From: Anaerostipes faecalis
GTDB lineage: Bacteria > Bacillota > Clostridia > Lachnospirales > Lachnospiraceae
Assembly (NCBI RefSeq): GCF_018982945.1
Contig: NZ_JABRXE010000001.1
Span: 546,208-610,207, forward strand
Length of the DNA stretch: 64,000 nucleotides
Reading direction: 5' to 3'
Shown here: one piece after another, positions 1-8,584 of the stretch
Layout: the number at the start of each line of letters is the position of its first letter
Numbering within the stretch: the first letter of the stretch is position 1
Translations under genes and position numbers: made by a program
The notes under the pieces: generated by a model
Seen by the model: the letters and a program-made list of their open reading frames with translations, nothing else
Databases searched by the model: none
What the model was told of the DNA's origin: nothing

Positions 1-843
1 GAAGTAAGATTAAGAATCAATCAGCCGGTAATCGTTAAGTATGACGGATACGAAATATTTCTATCTGAGAAAAATGGTTTTACAAATGAAAAGAATAAAA
101 GATATATTTTTTTAATAGAAGATTTAAGACAAACATTAGAATACATAAGCAGCTATTCATTGTATGCATATGAAGAGCAAATTAAACAGGGGTTTATAAC
201 TGTTCGTGGTGGACATAGAGTGGGACTGTCAGGAAGTGCAGTCATTGACCGTGGAAGAGTAAAAAATCTGAAGTATATTTCAAGTCTTAATATCCGTGTG
301 GCTCATCAGGTAAAAAATTGCGCATTACCGATTTACAAAGGATGCAGTAAGAACGGGAAAATACTTCCAACTCTGATTTTATCGCCCCCCGGGTGCGGGA
401 AAACAACATTATTAAGAGATTTAATCCGCCTTATATCCCTGCATGGACAAACTGTAGGAGTGGCAGATGAAAGAAGTGAGATTGGTGCCTCCTATCAGGG
501 AATTCCTCAAAATGATCTTGGAATACGTACGGATATTATGGACGGATGCAGAAAAGATGAAGGTATGAATATGCTGATTCGGTCTATGGCTCCAGAAGTT
601 ATTGCAGTAGATGAAGTTGGGAGTAAAGAAGATGTGGAAGCATTGATTTTCTGTGCATTTCGCGGGTGCACTATGCTTGCAACTGCTCATGGAAAAAGTC
701 GGGAATCATTGTTGAGAAATCCTTACATGAAAGAGATTTCCGATAAAAAAATGTTTCAAAGATACGTTTTGCTGGACAATCTTGGGAAACCGGGAACTGT
801 AAAAAAAATATTAGATGAAAACGGGGTTGAATTAAATGATTAA
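1..843 (+). CDS. spoIIIAA: Stage III sporulation protein AA, ATPase (5' partial)
   Basis: Secretion-type ATPase of the SpoIIIA-SpoIIQ channel that links mother cell and forespore. The reading frame is open from the first base of the window, so the start lies upstream; the visible part is 280 residues. A Walker A loop (PPGCGKTT) is encoded near 388-411, and a Walker B-like segment (VIAVDEVGS) near 598-624. The gene is first in the spoIIIA operon and its stop overlaps the spoIIIAB start by 8 nt. In the known system it is expressed under sigma E in the mother cell; the promoter is outside the window. Identity is secure because all seven following spoIIIA genes are present in order. Confidence 0.95.
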   Translation, partial: EVRLRINQPVIVKYDGYEIFLSEKNGFTNEKNKRYIFLIEDLRQTLEYISSYSLYAYEEQIKQGFITVRGGHRVGLSGSAVIDRGRVKNLKYISSLNIRVAHQVKNCALPIYKGCSKNGKILPTLILSPPGCGKTTLLRDLIRLISLHGQTVGVADERSEIGASYQGIPQNDLGIRTDIMDGCRKDEGMNMLIRSMAPEVIAVDEVGSKEDVEALIFCAFRGCTMLATAHGKSRESLLRNPYMKEISDKKMFQRYVLLDNLGKPGTVKKILDENGVELND

Positions 844-1354
844 GATAATAGGTGCCTGTATGATTATTGCTTCGGGAATATCTTTTGGATTTATTAAAGC
901 AGCAAAGGAACAAAAAAAACTGGAGCAGGGAATTGCATTAAAAAGAATGTTATATCTTCTGCAGGGAGAAATCAGATATGGATTTACACCTCTTCCAGAA
1001 GCTATTCGAGCGATTTCAAAAAAAACAGTACAGGAGTTTGCTCCCTTTCTACAAAATGCCGCAGACAGGATGGATACACATTCAGAAGATTCTTTTGCAT
1101 CAATATGGAAAAATTCTATGGAAGAGAATCTGTCTCCGATAATCTTAGAAAAAAGTTTTATGGAACCAATACTGACAATGGGAGAAACAATAGGATACCT
1201 GGATAAAGAAATGCAGTTAAAGACCATCAGTTTTGCAATAGAGCAGGTGGAAGATATTATTTTGCAGATAAAGGAGCAGGTAATAAGAAATTGTAAAATG
1301 TATCGTTCTTTTGGAATATCCTTTAGTCTCTTAATCGTAATAATACTTTTATGA
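836..1354 (+). CDS. spoIIIAB: Stage III sporulation protein AB
   Basis: Membrane component of the SpoIIIA channel, 172 residues, related to the GspF-like platform proteins of type II secretion. The N-terminus is hydrophobic (about residues 1-20), the middle is helical and soluble, and the C-terminus ends in a second hydrophobic segment (SFGISFSLLIVIILL), as usual for this family. It starts inside the spoIIIAA stop region, which implies translational coupling. The known partner is the SpoIIIAA ATPase. Confidence 0.93.
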   Translation: MIKIIGACMIIASGISFGFIKAAKEQKKLEQGIALKRMLYLLQGEIRYGFTPLPEAIRAISKKTVQEFAPFLQNAADRMDTHSEDSFASIWKNSMEENLSPIILEKSFMEPILTMGETIGYLDKEMQLKTISFAIEQVEDIILQIKEQVIRNCKMYRSFGISFSLLIVIILL

Positions 1355-1385
1355 ACAAAAAATTTTTTATGTCTGGGAGGAAAAA

Positions 1386-1583
1386 ATGAGTGTAAATATT
1401 ATTTTTCGAATTGCAGCAGTTGGTATTCTTGTAACTATTCTGGTTCAGGTATTAAAACATTCAGGGAGGGATGAACAGGCGTTTTTAATTACTCTTGCAG
1501 GGCTGATCCTGGTATTGTCCTGGGTGATTCCTTATATTTATGATTTATTTGAAAGTGTTCAAACCCTTTTTACGATTTCTTAA
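1386..1583 (+). CDS. spoIIIAC: Stage III sporulation protein AC
   Basis: Small integral membrane protein of 65 residues with two hydrophobic segments (about 5-22 and 33-52), the usual size and topology of SpoIIIAC. A good ribosome binding site (GGGAGG, 1376-1381) precedes the ATG. It lies between spoIIIAB and spoIIIAD in the conserved order. Its role in the channel is structural; no catalytic motif is expected or seen. Confidence 0.92.
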   Translation: MSVNIIFRIAAVGILVTILVQVLKHSGRDEQAFLITLAGLILVLSWVIPYIYDLFESVQTLFTIS

Positions 1584-1597
1584 AAAGGAGGTAGAAG

Positions 1598-1987
1598 ATG
1601 ATACAGGCAGCTCTTTTCGGAATTATTGCCAGTATTGCAATATTAAAATTAAAAAGCATAAGGCCGGAAATCGCACTTGCTCTTGGAATAGCAGCGAGTT
1701 TGATACTGGCACTTTATGGTCTGAAGGAAATGAAACAGATTTTAAATGTTTTCGAGACCATTCGAGCATATTCAGGAATTCCCAAAAGTTATTTTCAGAT
1801 ACTGCTGAAATTAATAGGCATATCATTTCTGTGTGAATTTACATCTGACATATGTAAAGATTCTGGACAGACTACCATTGGAAAGCAGATAGAATTTATT
1901 GGAAAGATGTCCATTCTTATTGTAAGTATTCCGATTTTTCAGGCCTTGTTGGAAACCATTCAAAAACTGATAGGGAATGGAAAATGA
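1598..1987 (+). CDS. spoIIIAD: Stage III sporulation protein AD
   Basis: 129-residue integral membrane protein of the SpoIIIA complex with about four hydrophobic segments, including an Ala/Ile/Leu-rich one near residues 24-42. The ribosome binding site AAAGGAGG (1584-1591) decides the start. The stop overlaps the spoIIIAE start by 4 nt (ATGA), so the two are translationally coupled. SpoIIIAC and SpoIIIAD are related small membrane proteins in known systems. Confidence 0.92.
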   Translation: MIQAALFGIIASIAILKLKSIRPEIALALGIAASLILALYGLKEMKQILNVFETIRAYSGIPKSYFQILLKLIGISFLCEFTSDICKDSGQTTIGKQIEFIGKMSILIVSIPIFQALLETIQKLIGNGK

Positions 1988-3105
1988 GAATCAGGGTTAT
2001 TATTCTTTTGATTATATCTGGTATGATTTTTCAGATTCCGGTTTATGGAAAGGAAACAGAATTAAATCAAGATTCGTTAAATGGTGTTGAGAAAGTACTG
2101 AGAGAAGAGGAAAGTGATATTTCTTATACGCAAATCGTAAAGCAGCTTATGCAGGGAAAGCTTAAAAGTGTATTGAAACTTATCGGAAAAGAACTTTTTG
2201 GAAAGATTAGAAATTCTGTAATGATGAATTATCGGTTTTTAAGACAGATTATCATTGTTGCGATGATTGCAGCAGTATTTAAAAATCTTTCAGATGCTTT
2301 TTTTCAGGGAAGTACAGGAAAAACTGCTTTTTATGTGACATATGTTATTTTTGTTGGACTTATGTCAGATTCTTTTTATTTTCTTAATAAAACAGCTGTA
2401 AATTTTGTTGAAATGATGATTGATTATATGAAGGGAATGATTACGGCTTATTCTATGGCAATAGTATCAACAACAGGTGTATCAACATCTACAGCTATAT
2501 ATGAATTTTATCTAATGATGATTTATGGAATATCTTTATTAACCAATTCTGTTATTTTTCCAATGATAAGAATTTTATTTGTTTTAAAAATAATTAATCA
2601 TATTTCAGATGAAGAGCATTTTTCAAGACTTTGTAAAACTTTGGAATGGGGAATTGGACTTGCTTTAAAAAGTTTTCTGTCTATTGTACTTGGAATACAA
2701 ATGATTCAGTCAATGCTTCTTCCGGCAATTGATTCATTAAGGAATAATACGTTAAAAAAAGGTTTTTCTGCAATACCGGGGATAGGAGGGGGAATCGCAA
2801 CTGTAATGTCAACCATTCTTGGCTCAGCGGTGGTGATAAAAAATAGTATCGGGGCAGCTGGAATTTTAATTTTGGTAGTTCTAACAGTGCCACCCATTCT
2901 TCAGATAGGAGGGGTTGTAATTTCATATGTGGCAGCGGGGGTGTTATTGCAGCCGATTTCGGATAAAAGGATAACAGGTGCAATAGATGCAATAATTCAA
3001 AGTGGAAAACTGATGCTTCGCATGATTATAACAATAATGGTATTGTTTATTTTGTCCATAGTAATCATTGCGTTTTCAACCAATGTCAATTACTACACCG
3101 GTTAA
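1984..3105 (+). CDS. spoIIIAE: Stage III sporulation protein AE
   Basis: Polytopic membrane subunit of the SpoIIIA channel, 373 residues. It starts with a cleavable-looking signal peptide (about residues 1-22, ending at VYG-KE), followed by a short exported stretch and about six to eight membrane segments to the C-terminus. A glycine-rich stretch (IPGIGGGIATVMS) near residues 264-276 is typical. Length matches the family. It overlaps spoIIIAD by 4 nt and is followed after 18 nt by spoIIIAF. Confidence 0.94.
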   Translation: MRIRVIILLIISGMIFQIPVYGKETELNQDSLNGVEKVLREEESDISYTQIVKQLMQGKLKSVLKLIGKELFGKIRNSVMMNYRFLRQIIIVAMIAAVFKNLSDAFFQGSTGKTAFYVTYVIFVGLMSDSFYFLNKTAVNFVEMMIDYMKGMITAYSMAIVSTTGVSTSTAIYEFYLMMIYGISLLTNSVIFPMIRILFVLKIINHISDEEHFSRLCKTLEWGIGLALKSFLSIVLGIQMIQSMLLPAIDSLRNNTLKKGFSAIPGIGGGIATVMSTILGSAVVIKNSIGAAGILILVVLTVPPILQIGGVVISYVAAGVLLQPISDKRITGAIDAIIQSGKLMLRMIITIMVLFILSIVIIAFSTNVNYYTG

Positions 3106-3123
3106 ATGGAAAGGAGTGACTGA

Positions 3124-3570
3124 ATGGAAACGGTCAGATCTATTGTATTTTTTTGCATATTATCAACTCTGGTTGAACAGTTGGTTGATGGAACCGGCTA
3201 TAAACCGTATGTAAATCTGGTGATAGGATTTATGTTACTGTCTTTAATGATTCGTCCGATACTTTCTTTTACAGGGAATGATAAACTGGTGGAAACTGCT
3301 TTGTTTAAAATATCAGAAGAACAATCGAATATATCTTTTCAGAGTGATGCTTTAGAAGAGAAAGAAAAACAACTGGAAGCAGAGATGGAAAAAATTTTAA
3401 AAAGCAAAAAAATTCAGATTGAGTCAATAAAAATACAAATAGATCAAAAAGATGAAATCAAAGAAATATATATTAAAACAGGACAGGCAAAAAAAGACGA
3501 AAAGATGATAAAAACCATACTTTTAGAATTCTATAATGTGAAAGAATCTAATATAAATATAAGTGAGTAG
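3124..3570 (+). CDS. spoIIIAF: Stage III sporulation protein AF
   Basis: 148-residue channel subunit. Two hydrophobic segments at the N-terminus (about 5-20 and 31-50) are followed by a charged, helical domain rich in Lys/Glu (about 75-148), the expected layout. A ribosome binding site (GGAAAGGAG, 3109-3117) precedes the start. The reading frame ends just upstream of the spoIIIAG start. Confidence 0.9.
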   Translation: METVRSIVFFCILSTLVEQLVDGTGYKPYVNLVIGFMLLSLMIRPILSFTGNDKLVETALFKISEEQSNISFQSDALEEKEKQLEAEMEKILKSKKIQIESIKIQIDQKDEIKEIYIKTGQAKKDEKMIKTILLEFYNVKESNINISE

Positions 3571-3577
3571 AGGAAAT

Positions 3578-4117
3578 ATGATTGATAAAAACAGGCTGCA
3601 GAAATTCATAGAGACCATAGGAATGAAAAAAGCAGTACTTTTATTTGTGCTGGGACTATTTTTCATTTTTTTAAGTTTCCCATCTTCAGAAAAAAAGCAA
3701 AATACAAAAACAACTCAGACAACACAAGAAAGTGATTCTACAGATTTATATATAAAAAAACAGGAAAAAAGACTGGTAAAAGCTTTAAGTCATGTGGAAG
3801 GTGTTGGTAAGGTGAAAGTCATGATTACAGTAAAATCTTCAAAAGAGGCAGTTATTAATAAAGATAGCCCTTATGAAGAAAGTTCAAATGAAAATGAAAA
3901 AACCATAAAGGAAGGTGAAGAAACTGTTTTAATAGAAGAAAATGGAGAAAAAATTCCATATGTATTAAAAGAAGTAGAGCCTGAAGTTGAAGGGGTGGTC
4001 GTTGTTGCACAGGGAGGAGGAAATGATATTGTAAATCAGAATATTGTTGAAGCAGTGTCAGTTTTATTTCATATTTCTTCTTATAAAGTTAAAGTCTTAA
4101 AAATGGGGGATTCATAA
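3578..4117 (+). CDS. spoIIIAG: Stage III sporulation protein AG
   Basis: Ring-forming subunit of the SpoIIIA channel, 179 residues from the ATG at 3578; a GTG at 3563 in the same frame would add five residues and is a less likely start. One transmembrane helix (about residues 19-37) is followed by a long Gln/Lys/Thr-rich linker and a C-terminal ring-building-like domain (GVGKVKVMITV... VVAQGGG). The exported C-terminal part is known to form a large ring in the intermembrane space. The stop overlaps the spoIIIAH start (TAATG). Confidence 0.92.
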   Translation: MIDKNRLQKFIETIGMKKAVLLFVLGLFFIFLSFPSSEKKQNTKTTQTTQESDSTDLYIKKQEKRLVKALSHVEGVGKVKVMITVKSSKEAVINKDSPYEESSNENEKTIKEGEETVLIEENGEKIPYVLKEVEPEVEGVVVVAQGGGNDIVNQNIVEAVSVLFHISSYKVKVLKMGDS

Positions 4118-4683
4118 TGAAAAAGATAATCAGAAAAAATCAAATGATCATTATGACACTTGCAGTTATTATAGCAGTTGCAGGTTATGTAAATTATAGT
4201 GGAAAATACGAATCGGTTTCAAAATCAAAAACCAAAACAGTATCGAACACAGTAAAGGAAACTTCCGGACAGGTAAAAGATGATATCACAGACATAGGAG
4301 AAGCTGTGCTTACCAATGCCCAGGTTAGTAATTATGTAGCTAAAGCAAAATTGGAACGAGAACAGACTCATAGTAAAGCAAAGGATACATTGGAAGAAAT
4401 TATTAATGATAAAACTGTAAAAGACAGTGTAAAACAGGATGCTGTAGACAAACTATCTTCTTTGGCAGAGCAAATGGAAATGGAGACTGCAACGGAAAAT
4501 CTTCTGGGAGCAAAAGGATTTTTAAATTCGATCGTAACAATCAGTAATGGAAATGTAGATGTTTTAGTTAATAAGAAAAATCTGTCAAAAATAGAAAGAA
4601 GCCAGATAGAGGATATCGTAGTTCGAAAAACAGGTTTTCAAATGGAAGATATAGTTATTACATCCATTAAAACGGATGATTAA
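4117..4683 (+). CDS. spoIIIAH: Stage III sporulation protein AH
   Basis: 188-residue mother-cell membrane protein that binds forespore SpoIIQ across the septal space in the known system. It has one N-terminal transmembrane helix (about 10-25), a linker, then a C-terminal YscJ/FliF-like domain (about 85-188). It is the last gene of the operon; no strong hairpin terminator is visible before the next promoter at 4726. Confidence 0.93.
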   Translation: MKKIIRKNQMIIMTLAVIIAVAGYVNYSGKYESVSKSKTKTVSNTVKETSGQVKDDITDIGEAVLTNAQVSNYVAKAKLEREQTHSKAKDTLEEIINDKTVKDSVKQDAVDKLSSLAEQMEMETATENLLGAKGFLNSIVTISNGNVDVLVNKKNLSKIERSQIEDIVVRKTGFQMEDIVITSIKTDD

Positions 4684-4725
4684 ATAAAAAATGTTTATAA
4701 GATACCAACAATACATAAAATAAGT

Positions 4726-4754
4726 TTGAATAAGAAATACATTTTTGATATAAT
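4726..4754 (+). promoter_or_regulatory. Sigma-A type promoter for the Asp23-like gene
   Basis: TTGAAT (4726-4731), a 17-bp spacer and a perfect TATAAT (4749-4754), 36 nt before the next start codon. It separates vegetative transcription of the following genes from the sporulation-specific spoIIIA operon. Confidence 0.75.
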
Positions 4755-4790
4755 CAATTAAAGAGTATGTGAAAGTACAGGAGGCTTCTT

Positions 4791-5165
4791 ATGGAAAATA
4801 AAAGTAGTTATAAGATAAAAGAGAAGGGGTTGCTGGGAGAAGTTAAAATTGCAGATGATGTTATAGCAATTATTGCCGCGTTGGCAGCAACAGAGGTGAC
4901 AGGTGTTGCAAGGATGTGTGGTAATATTACAAATGAACTTGTAAGCAAGCTTGGTATGAATAAACTGTCTAAAGGAGTTCGTGTTTCTGTTGAGAATAAT
5001 CAGGTAGATGTAGATCTGGCATTGGAACTGGATTATGGTGTAAGCATTCCTGCAATTTCAACAAAAGTACAGGATCGTGTAAAAACGGCTATTGAGAATA
5101 TGACAGGTCTTCAGGTTAATTCTGTAAATGTAAGAGTTGCAGGAGTTGCAATGGAAGATGAATAA
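4791..5165 (+). CDS. Asp23/Gls24 family envelope stress response protein
   Basis: 124-residue protein of the Asp23/Gls24 (DUF322) family. The signature is the N-terminal segment in which the protein describes activation of a conserved beta-alpha unit (VIAIIAALAATEVTGVA, about residues 24-40) and the C-terminal VNVRVAGVAM. Members are often associated with cell envelope homeostasis; the exact function here is not known. It has its own promoter, a clear AGGAGG ribosome binding site, and a hairpin between it and nusB. This gene is a constant neighbour of nusB in Firmicutes. Confidence 0.9.
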   Translation: MENKSSYKIKEKGLLGEVKIADDVIAIIAALAATEVTGVARMCGNITNELVSKLGMNKLSKGVRVSVENNQVDVDLALELDYGVSIPAISTKVQDRVKTAIENMTGLQVNSVNVRVAGVAMEDE

Positions 5166-5193
5166 AAACTTTGTAGAAGTAGTTAGTTAAAAT

Positions 5194-5224
5194 AGACGGG
5201 ACTGTTGGTTCAGTTCCGTCTTTG
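5194..5224 (+). terminator. Hairpin with short T tract between Asp23-like gene and nusB
   Basis: An 11-bp stem (AGACGGGACTG / CAGTTCCGTCT, one G-T pair) with a 6-nt loop, followed by TTTGT. The T tract is short, so partial readthrough into nusB is likely. Confidence 0.6.
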
Positions 5225-5244
5225 TATCGTAGAAAGGAAATCAA

Positions 5245-5658
5245 ATGACAAGAAGTGAAGTAAGAGAACATATTTTCAGAATTCTGTTCTCAGTAGAATT
5301 TTGTGAAATCGATGAATTTAAAGACCAGGTAGATTTATATTTTCAGGGGCATGCAAATATAAATAAAAAAAATCAGAATGAAATATATGATAAGGTTTTA
5401 GATTTAATAGCGCATCTGGATGCTATTGATCAGGAAATTGGGAATCATGCAAAGGCATGGAATTTGTCCAGATTAGGAAAAGCAGAATTATCAATTTTAC
5501 GTCTGGCAGTCTATGAAATAATTATGGATGAGGATGTTCCTCAGAAAGTCGCAATCAATGAAGCTGTTGAGCTGGCTAAAAAGTATTGTAATGAAAAGGC
5601 AGCTCCTTTTATCAATGGAATCCTTGGAAGGGTCGGAACGAAGGAAGATGAAGAGTAG
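5245..5658 (+). CDS. nusB: Transcription antitermination factor NusB
   Basis: 137-residue all-helical RNA-binding protein that acts with NusE (S10) at boxA in ribosomal RNA antitermination. The typical N-terminus (TRSEVREHIFRILFSVEF) and the C-terminal signature (KVAINEAVELAKKY..EKAAPFINGILGRV) are both present. The end overlaps the xseA start by 11 nt. The order Asp23-nusB-xseA is the usual Firmicutes arrangement. Confidence 0.96.
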   Translation: MTRSEVREHIFRILFSVEFCEIDEFKDQVDLYFQGHANINKKNQNEIYDKVLDLIAHLDAIDQEIGNHAKAWNLSRLGKAELSILRLAVYEIIMDEDVPQKVAINEAVELAKKYCNEKAAPFINGILGRVGTKEDEE

Positions 5659-6874
5659 AGTTTTCTCTGTCACACAAATTAATTCTTATATAAAGAGAAT
5701 GTTTCAAAGCGATTATGCTTTAAGAAAAATTTCTATAAAAGGTCAGGTGTCCAACTGTAAATATCATTCGTCAGGACATATTTACTTTTCCTTAAAAGAT
5801 GAGGGAAGTCAGATATCCTGCGTAATGTTTGCCAATTCCAGATTTCAGGGACTGAAATTTGATATGGAAGATGGACAGGAAGTGATTGTCAGTGGAAATA
5901 TCAGTGTGTATGAACGTAATGGAAGTTATCAGCTGTATGCAGATGAAATCCGTCTGGACGGAATTGGGGAGTTATATATTATTTATGAACAATTAAAACA
6001 AAAATTGTATGAAGAAGGATTGTTTGACCATGAAATAAAAAAGCCGATTCCTTCAAATCCCAAAAGAATTGGAATTGTAACGGCAAAAACAGGAGCAGCC
6101 ATTCATGATATCATCAGTACAGCGAAAAGAAGGAATCCTTATGTTCAGCTGATTTTATACCCGGCAAAAGTTCAGGGGGATGGAGCAGCCCAAACCATTG
6201 TAAAGGGAATAAAGACGTTGGACCGGTTAAATGTTGATACCATTATCATTGGTCGAGGCGGTGGCTCCATCGAAGATTTATGGGCATTTAATGAGGAAAT
6301 AGTCGCCAGAGCCATTTATGAAGCGAAAACACCGATCATTTCTGGAACAGGTCATGAAGTGGACACTACTATTGCAGATTATGCGGCAGATTTAAGGGCA
6401 GCCACACCAACGGCAGCCTGTGAACTGGCAGTACCGGATATCAGGGAAATTGTCGATGGAATCCAGAATCGTGCCTATACGTTAGACACCTTATTAAAAC
6501 AGGTATTGCGGCGATATCAGTTAAAATTAAAGCAATATCAGTTAATAATTGCCGGATATGATCCTAAATTTCAACTACAGGAGCAGAAAATGCGGCTGGC
6601 AGAGCTGGAAGAAAAGCTTACAATCAGAATGAAAGAAACGATGACCTGGTATAAGCATCAGCTGGAATTATATGCAGGACGTCTCCACGGGGCATCTCCT
6701 ACAGCAAAGCTGATCAATGGATTTGGATACCTGGAGGATGAAGAAGGAATTCCTTTGACTTCATCTGAAAAAGTAAAAAAGGGAGATCATATCTCGGTAA
6801 CGGTATCTGATGGTTTGATAAAAACAGTGGTAGAAGATATAATACCATATCAAATGGAAAAAATCTCTTTATAA
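5648..6874 (+). CDS. xseA: Exodeoxyribonuclease VII large subunit
   Basis: 408 residues from the ATG at 5648, which overlaps the nusB stop; an upstream in-frame ATG at 5528 would lie deep inside nusB and is rejected. It contains an N-terminal OB-fold (about 1-100, including GHIYFSLKDE), a catalytic domain with the family signatures GIVTAKTGAAIHDI and IIIGRGGGSIEDLWAFNEE, and a C-terminal helical region. With XseB it forms exonuclease VII, which degrades single-stranded DNA. Here its small-subunit partner is displaced by one gene and a terminator. Confidence 0.97.
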   Translation: MKSRVFSVTQINSYIKRMFQSDYALRKISIKGQVSNCKYHSSGHIYFSLKDEGSQISCVMFANSRFQGLKFDMEDGQEVIVSGNISVYERNGSYQLYADEIRLDGIGELYIIYEQLKQKLYEEGLFDHEIKKPIPSNPKRIGIVTAKTGAAIHDIISTAKRRNPYVQLILYPAKVQGDGAAQTIVKGIKTLDRLNVDTIIIGRGGGSIEDLWAFNEEIVARAIYEAKTPIISGTGHEVDTTIADYAADLRAATPTAACELAVPDIREIVDGIQNRAYTLDTLLKQVLRRYQLKLKQYQLIIAGYDPKFQLQEQKMRLAELEEKLTIRMKETMTWYKHQLELYAGRLHGASPTAKLINGFGYLEDEEGIPLTSSEKVKKGDHISVTVSDGLIKTVVEDIIPYQMEKISL

Positions 6875-6885
6875 GAAGGAAGACA

Positions 6886-7260
6886 ATGACAGAAGAACAG
6901 TGGATGAAACAGCTGTGGGAAAGGCTTTCCAGGTCATCATTCCGCAGCCGTTTCCATTTAAAAGAGAAAGAGAAGCAATATATCAAGGAAAAAGGTATGG
7001 AGAAGATTCGAAATCACGCAGAGGATTTTGTCAGTCAGAGACTTGCGCCAGCAAATCTCCCAAATGATGGGAAGCAGACTCCTATGCGTGGTCATCCTGT
7101 TTTTATTGCTCAGCATGCGACGGCAACTTGCTGCCGTGGATGTCTTCAGAAATGGCATAAGATCCGTTCAGGAAGAGAACTGACTCCAAGGCAGCAGGAA
7201 TATATTGTGGATGTAATTATGCAATGGATTGATAAAGAAATGAAAAGAGTAAGTATGTAG
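6886..7260 (+). CDS. DUF4186 family protein
   Basis: 124-residue protein of the DUF4186 family; function unknown. It has a conserved core TPMRGHPVFIAQHATATCCR with Cys/His residues, then a cluster around residues 80-90 (CCRGCLQKWHKI) that could bind metal, and a C-terminal helix (QEYIVDVIMQWI). It lies 11 nt after xseA and is followed by a terminator, so it is probably cotranscribed with xseA. Recognition is by family memory; no structure-based role is claimed. Confidence 0.8.
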   Translation: MTEEQWMKQLWERLSRSSFRSRFHLKEKEKQYIKEKGMEKIRNHAEDFVSQRLAPANLPNDGKQTPMRGHPVFIAQHATATCCRGCLQKWHKIRSGRELTPRQQEYIVDVIMQWIDKEMKRVSM

Positions 7261-7367
7261 GAAATGTAAAATCTGATGATTGCATACTTATTTTTTTGAC
7301 TTTTTTGTAGCTTAGAAATTTAGATGCCTCCATAGATAAAGATGGCGATGGTAAGAAAAAAGAATTG

Positions 7368-7403
7368 GCAGATATAATTTTAAATTGTTGTATCTGCTTT
7401 TTT
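7368..7403 (+). terminator. Intrinsic terminator after the DUF4186 gene
   Basis: 7-bp stem GCAGATA / TATCTGC with a 16-nt AT-rich loop followed by six T residues. It ends the nusB-xseA-DUF4186 unit before the xseB promoter. Confidence 0.65.
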
Positions 7404-7415
7404 CTATGCTATAAT
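7388..7415 (+). promoter_or_regulatory. Promoter for the xseB-ispA-dxs operon
   Basis: TTGTAT (7388-7393), 16-bp spacer and TATAAT (7410-7415), 39 nt before xseB. The -35 box overlaps the terminator hairpin of the previous unit. Confidence 0.65.
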
Positions 7416-7454
7416 AAAACGGAATATAATTATTAGAAAAATAAGGAGAATCTT

Positions 7455-7664
7455 ATGGCAAAGAAAGAATTTAATATAGATCAGGGATTTGAACAACTGG
7501 ATCAGATTATAGAAAAGCTTGGAAGCGATGAGATTAAGCTTTCTGATGCAGTAAAATTATACTCAGAAGGTGTTACAGTCGTAAAAAAATGCAAAGATTC
7601 ATTAGATAAGGTAGAAAAAGAATTAATCATATTAGATGAAAACGGAGAGGAACATGAGCTTTAA
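7455..7664 (+). CDS. xseB: Exodeoxyribonuclease VII small subunit
   Basis: 69-residue helical protein with the family pattern FEQLDQIIEKL..DEIKLSDAVKLYSEGV. It is the small subunit of exonuclease VII. It heads the isoprenoid/sporulation cluster and overlaps ispA by 11 nt. The ribosome binding site AAGGAGA (7442-7448) supports the start. Confidence 0.93.
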   Translation: MAKKEFNIDQGFEQLDQIIEKLGSDEIKLSDAVKLYSEGVTVVKKCKDSLDKVEKELIILDENGEEHEL

Positions 7665-8547
7665 AGAAAGAATGAAAGAAAGAGTCTGTCATATTGAGCA
7701 GATTTTAGATCAGTATCTTCCACAGCCGGAAGGACTGCAACAGACTGTGCTGACAGCAATGAATACTACAGTGAAAGCAGGTGGAAAAAGGCTTCGTCCA
7801 ATGCTTATGGAAGAAACGTATCATATGTTTGGTGGAGAAAGTAAAATCATTGAGCCTTTTATGGCAGCTATTGAGATGATTCATACATATTCTCTGATTC
7901 ACGATGATCTTCCTGCTTTGGATAATGATGATTACCGTAGAGGACAAAAAACCTGTCATATTGTATACGGAGAAGATATGGCCATTCTTGCAGGAGATGC
8001 CTTGTTAAATTATGCCTATGAAACAGCAGCGAAAGCATTTGATATGGCAGAAGGTGATGAAGTATTTCGTGTGATTGATGCCGTAAAGATTTTATCTTCC
8101 AAACCGGGGATATATGGAATGATCGGCGGGCAGGTTGCCGATGTGGAACTGGAAGGTACACCGCTTACCATGGATCAGATCCTCTTCATTCATAAAAATA
8201 AAACTTCTGCGCTCATTGAGACTTGTATGATGATCGGGGCCATTCTTGCAGGAGCTAAAGCAGATGCTGTAGCACAGATGGAGCTTTGTGGGGAATTCAT
8301 TGGTCTGGCATTTCAGATTCAGGATGATATTCTGGATTTGATTGGAGATGAAAAAGAAATTGGGAAACCAGTAGGAAGTGATGAAAAAAATCACAAGGTG
8401 ACCTATGTAACTTTGAAAGGATTGGAACAGTCAAAGAAAGACGTCAAAGATATTTCCATGAAAGCGGTTGATATTTTAAAAAATTATGATGAAGAGAACG
8501 GATATCTGACACAACTGGTTGAATACCTGATCAACCGCACATACTAA
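7654..8547 (+). CDS. ispA: Geranyl/farnesyl diphosphate synthase
   Basis: Short-chain polyprenyl diphosphate synthase, 297 residues from the ATG at 7654 (ribosome binding site GGAGAGG at 7644-7650; the in-frame ATG at 7636 lacks one). It condenses isopentenyl and allylic diphosphates. Both Asp-rich motifs are present: DDLPALDNDDYRRG and DDILD, plus GGKRLRPML near the start. It sits between xseB and dxs, so precursor and prenyl chain synthesis are linked in one operon. Confidence 0.95.
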   Translation: MSFKERMKERVCHIEQILDQYLPQPEGLQQTVLTAMNTTVKAGGKRLRPMLMEETYHMFGGESKIIEPFMAAIEMIHTYSLIHDDLPALDNDDYRRGQKTCHIVYGEDMAILAGDALLNYAYETAAKAFDMAEGDEVFRVIDAVKILSSKPGIYGMIGGQVADVELEGTPLTMDQILFIHKNKTSALIETCMMIGAILAGAKADAVAQMELCGEFIGLAFQIQDDILDLIGDEKEIGKPVGSDEKNHKVTYVTLKGLEQSKKDVKDISMKAVDILKNYDEENGYLTQLVEYLINRTY

Positions 8548-8584
8548 AAGAATAAAATACCCGGAGATCTGGGGAGGAGTTAGG

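Noticed and set aside
5528-5647. Longer XseA start inside nusB
   Set aside because: The extra residues are nusB in another frame and do not match XseA proteins.
7300-7440. Open stretch reading LDASIDKDGDGKKKEL, like an EF-hand or dockerin loop
   Set aside because: No start codon in frame, and it runs into the terminator and the xseB promoter; at most a relic.
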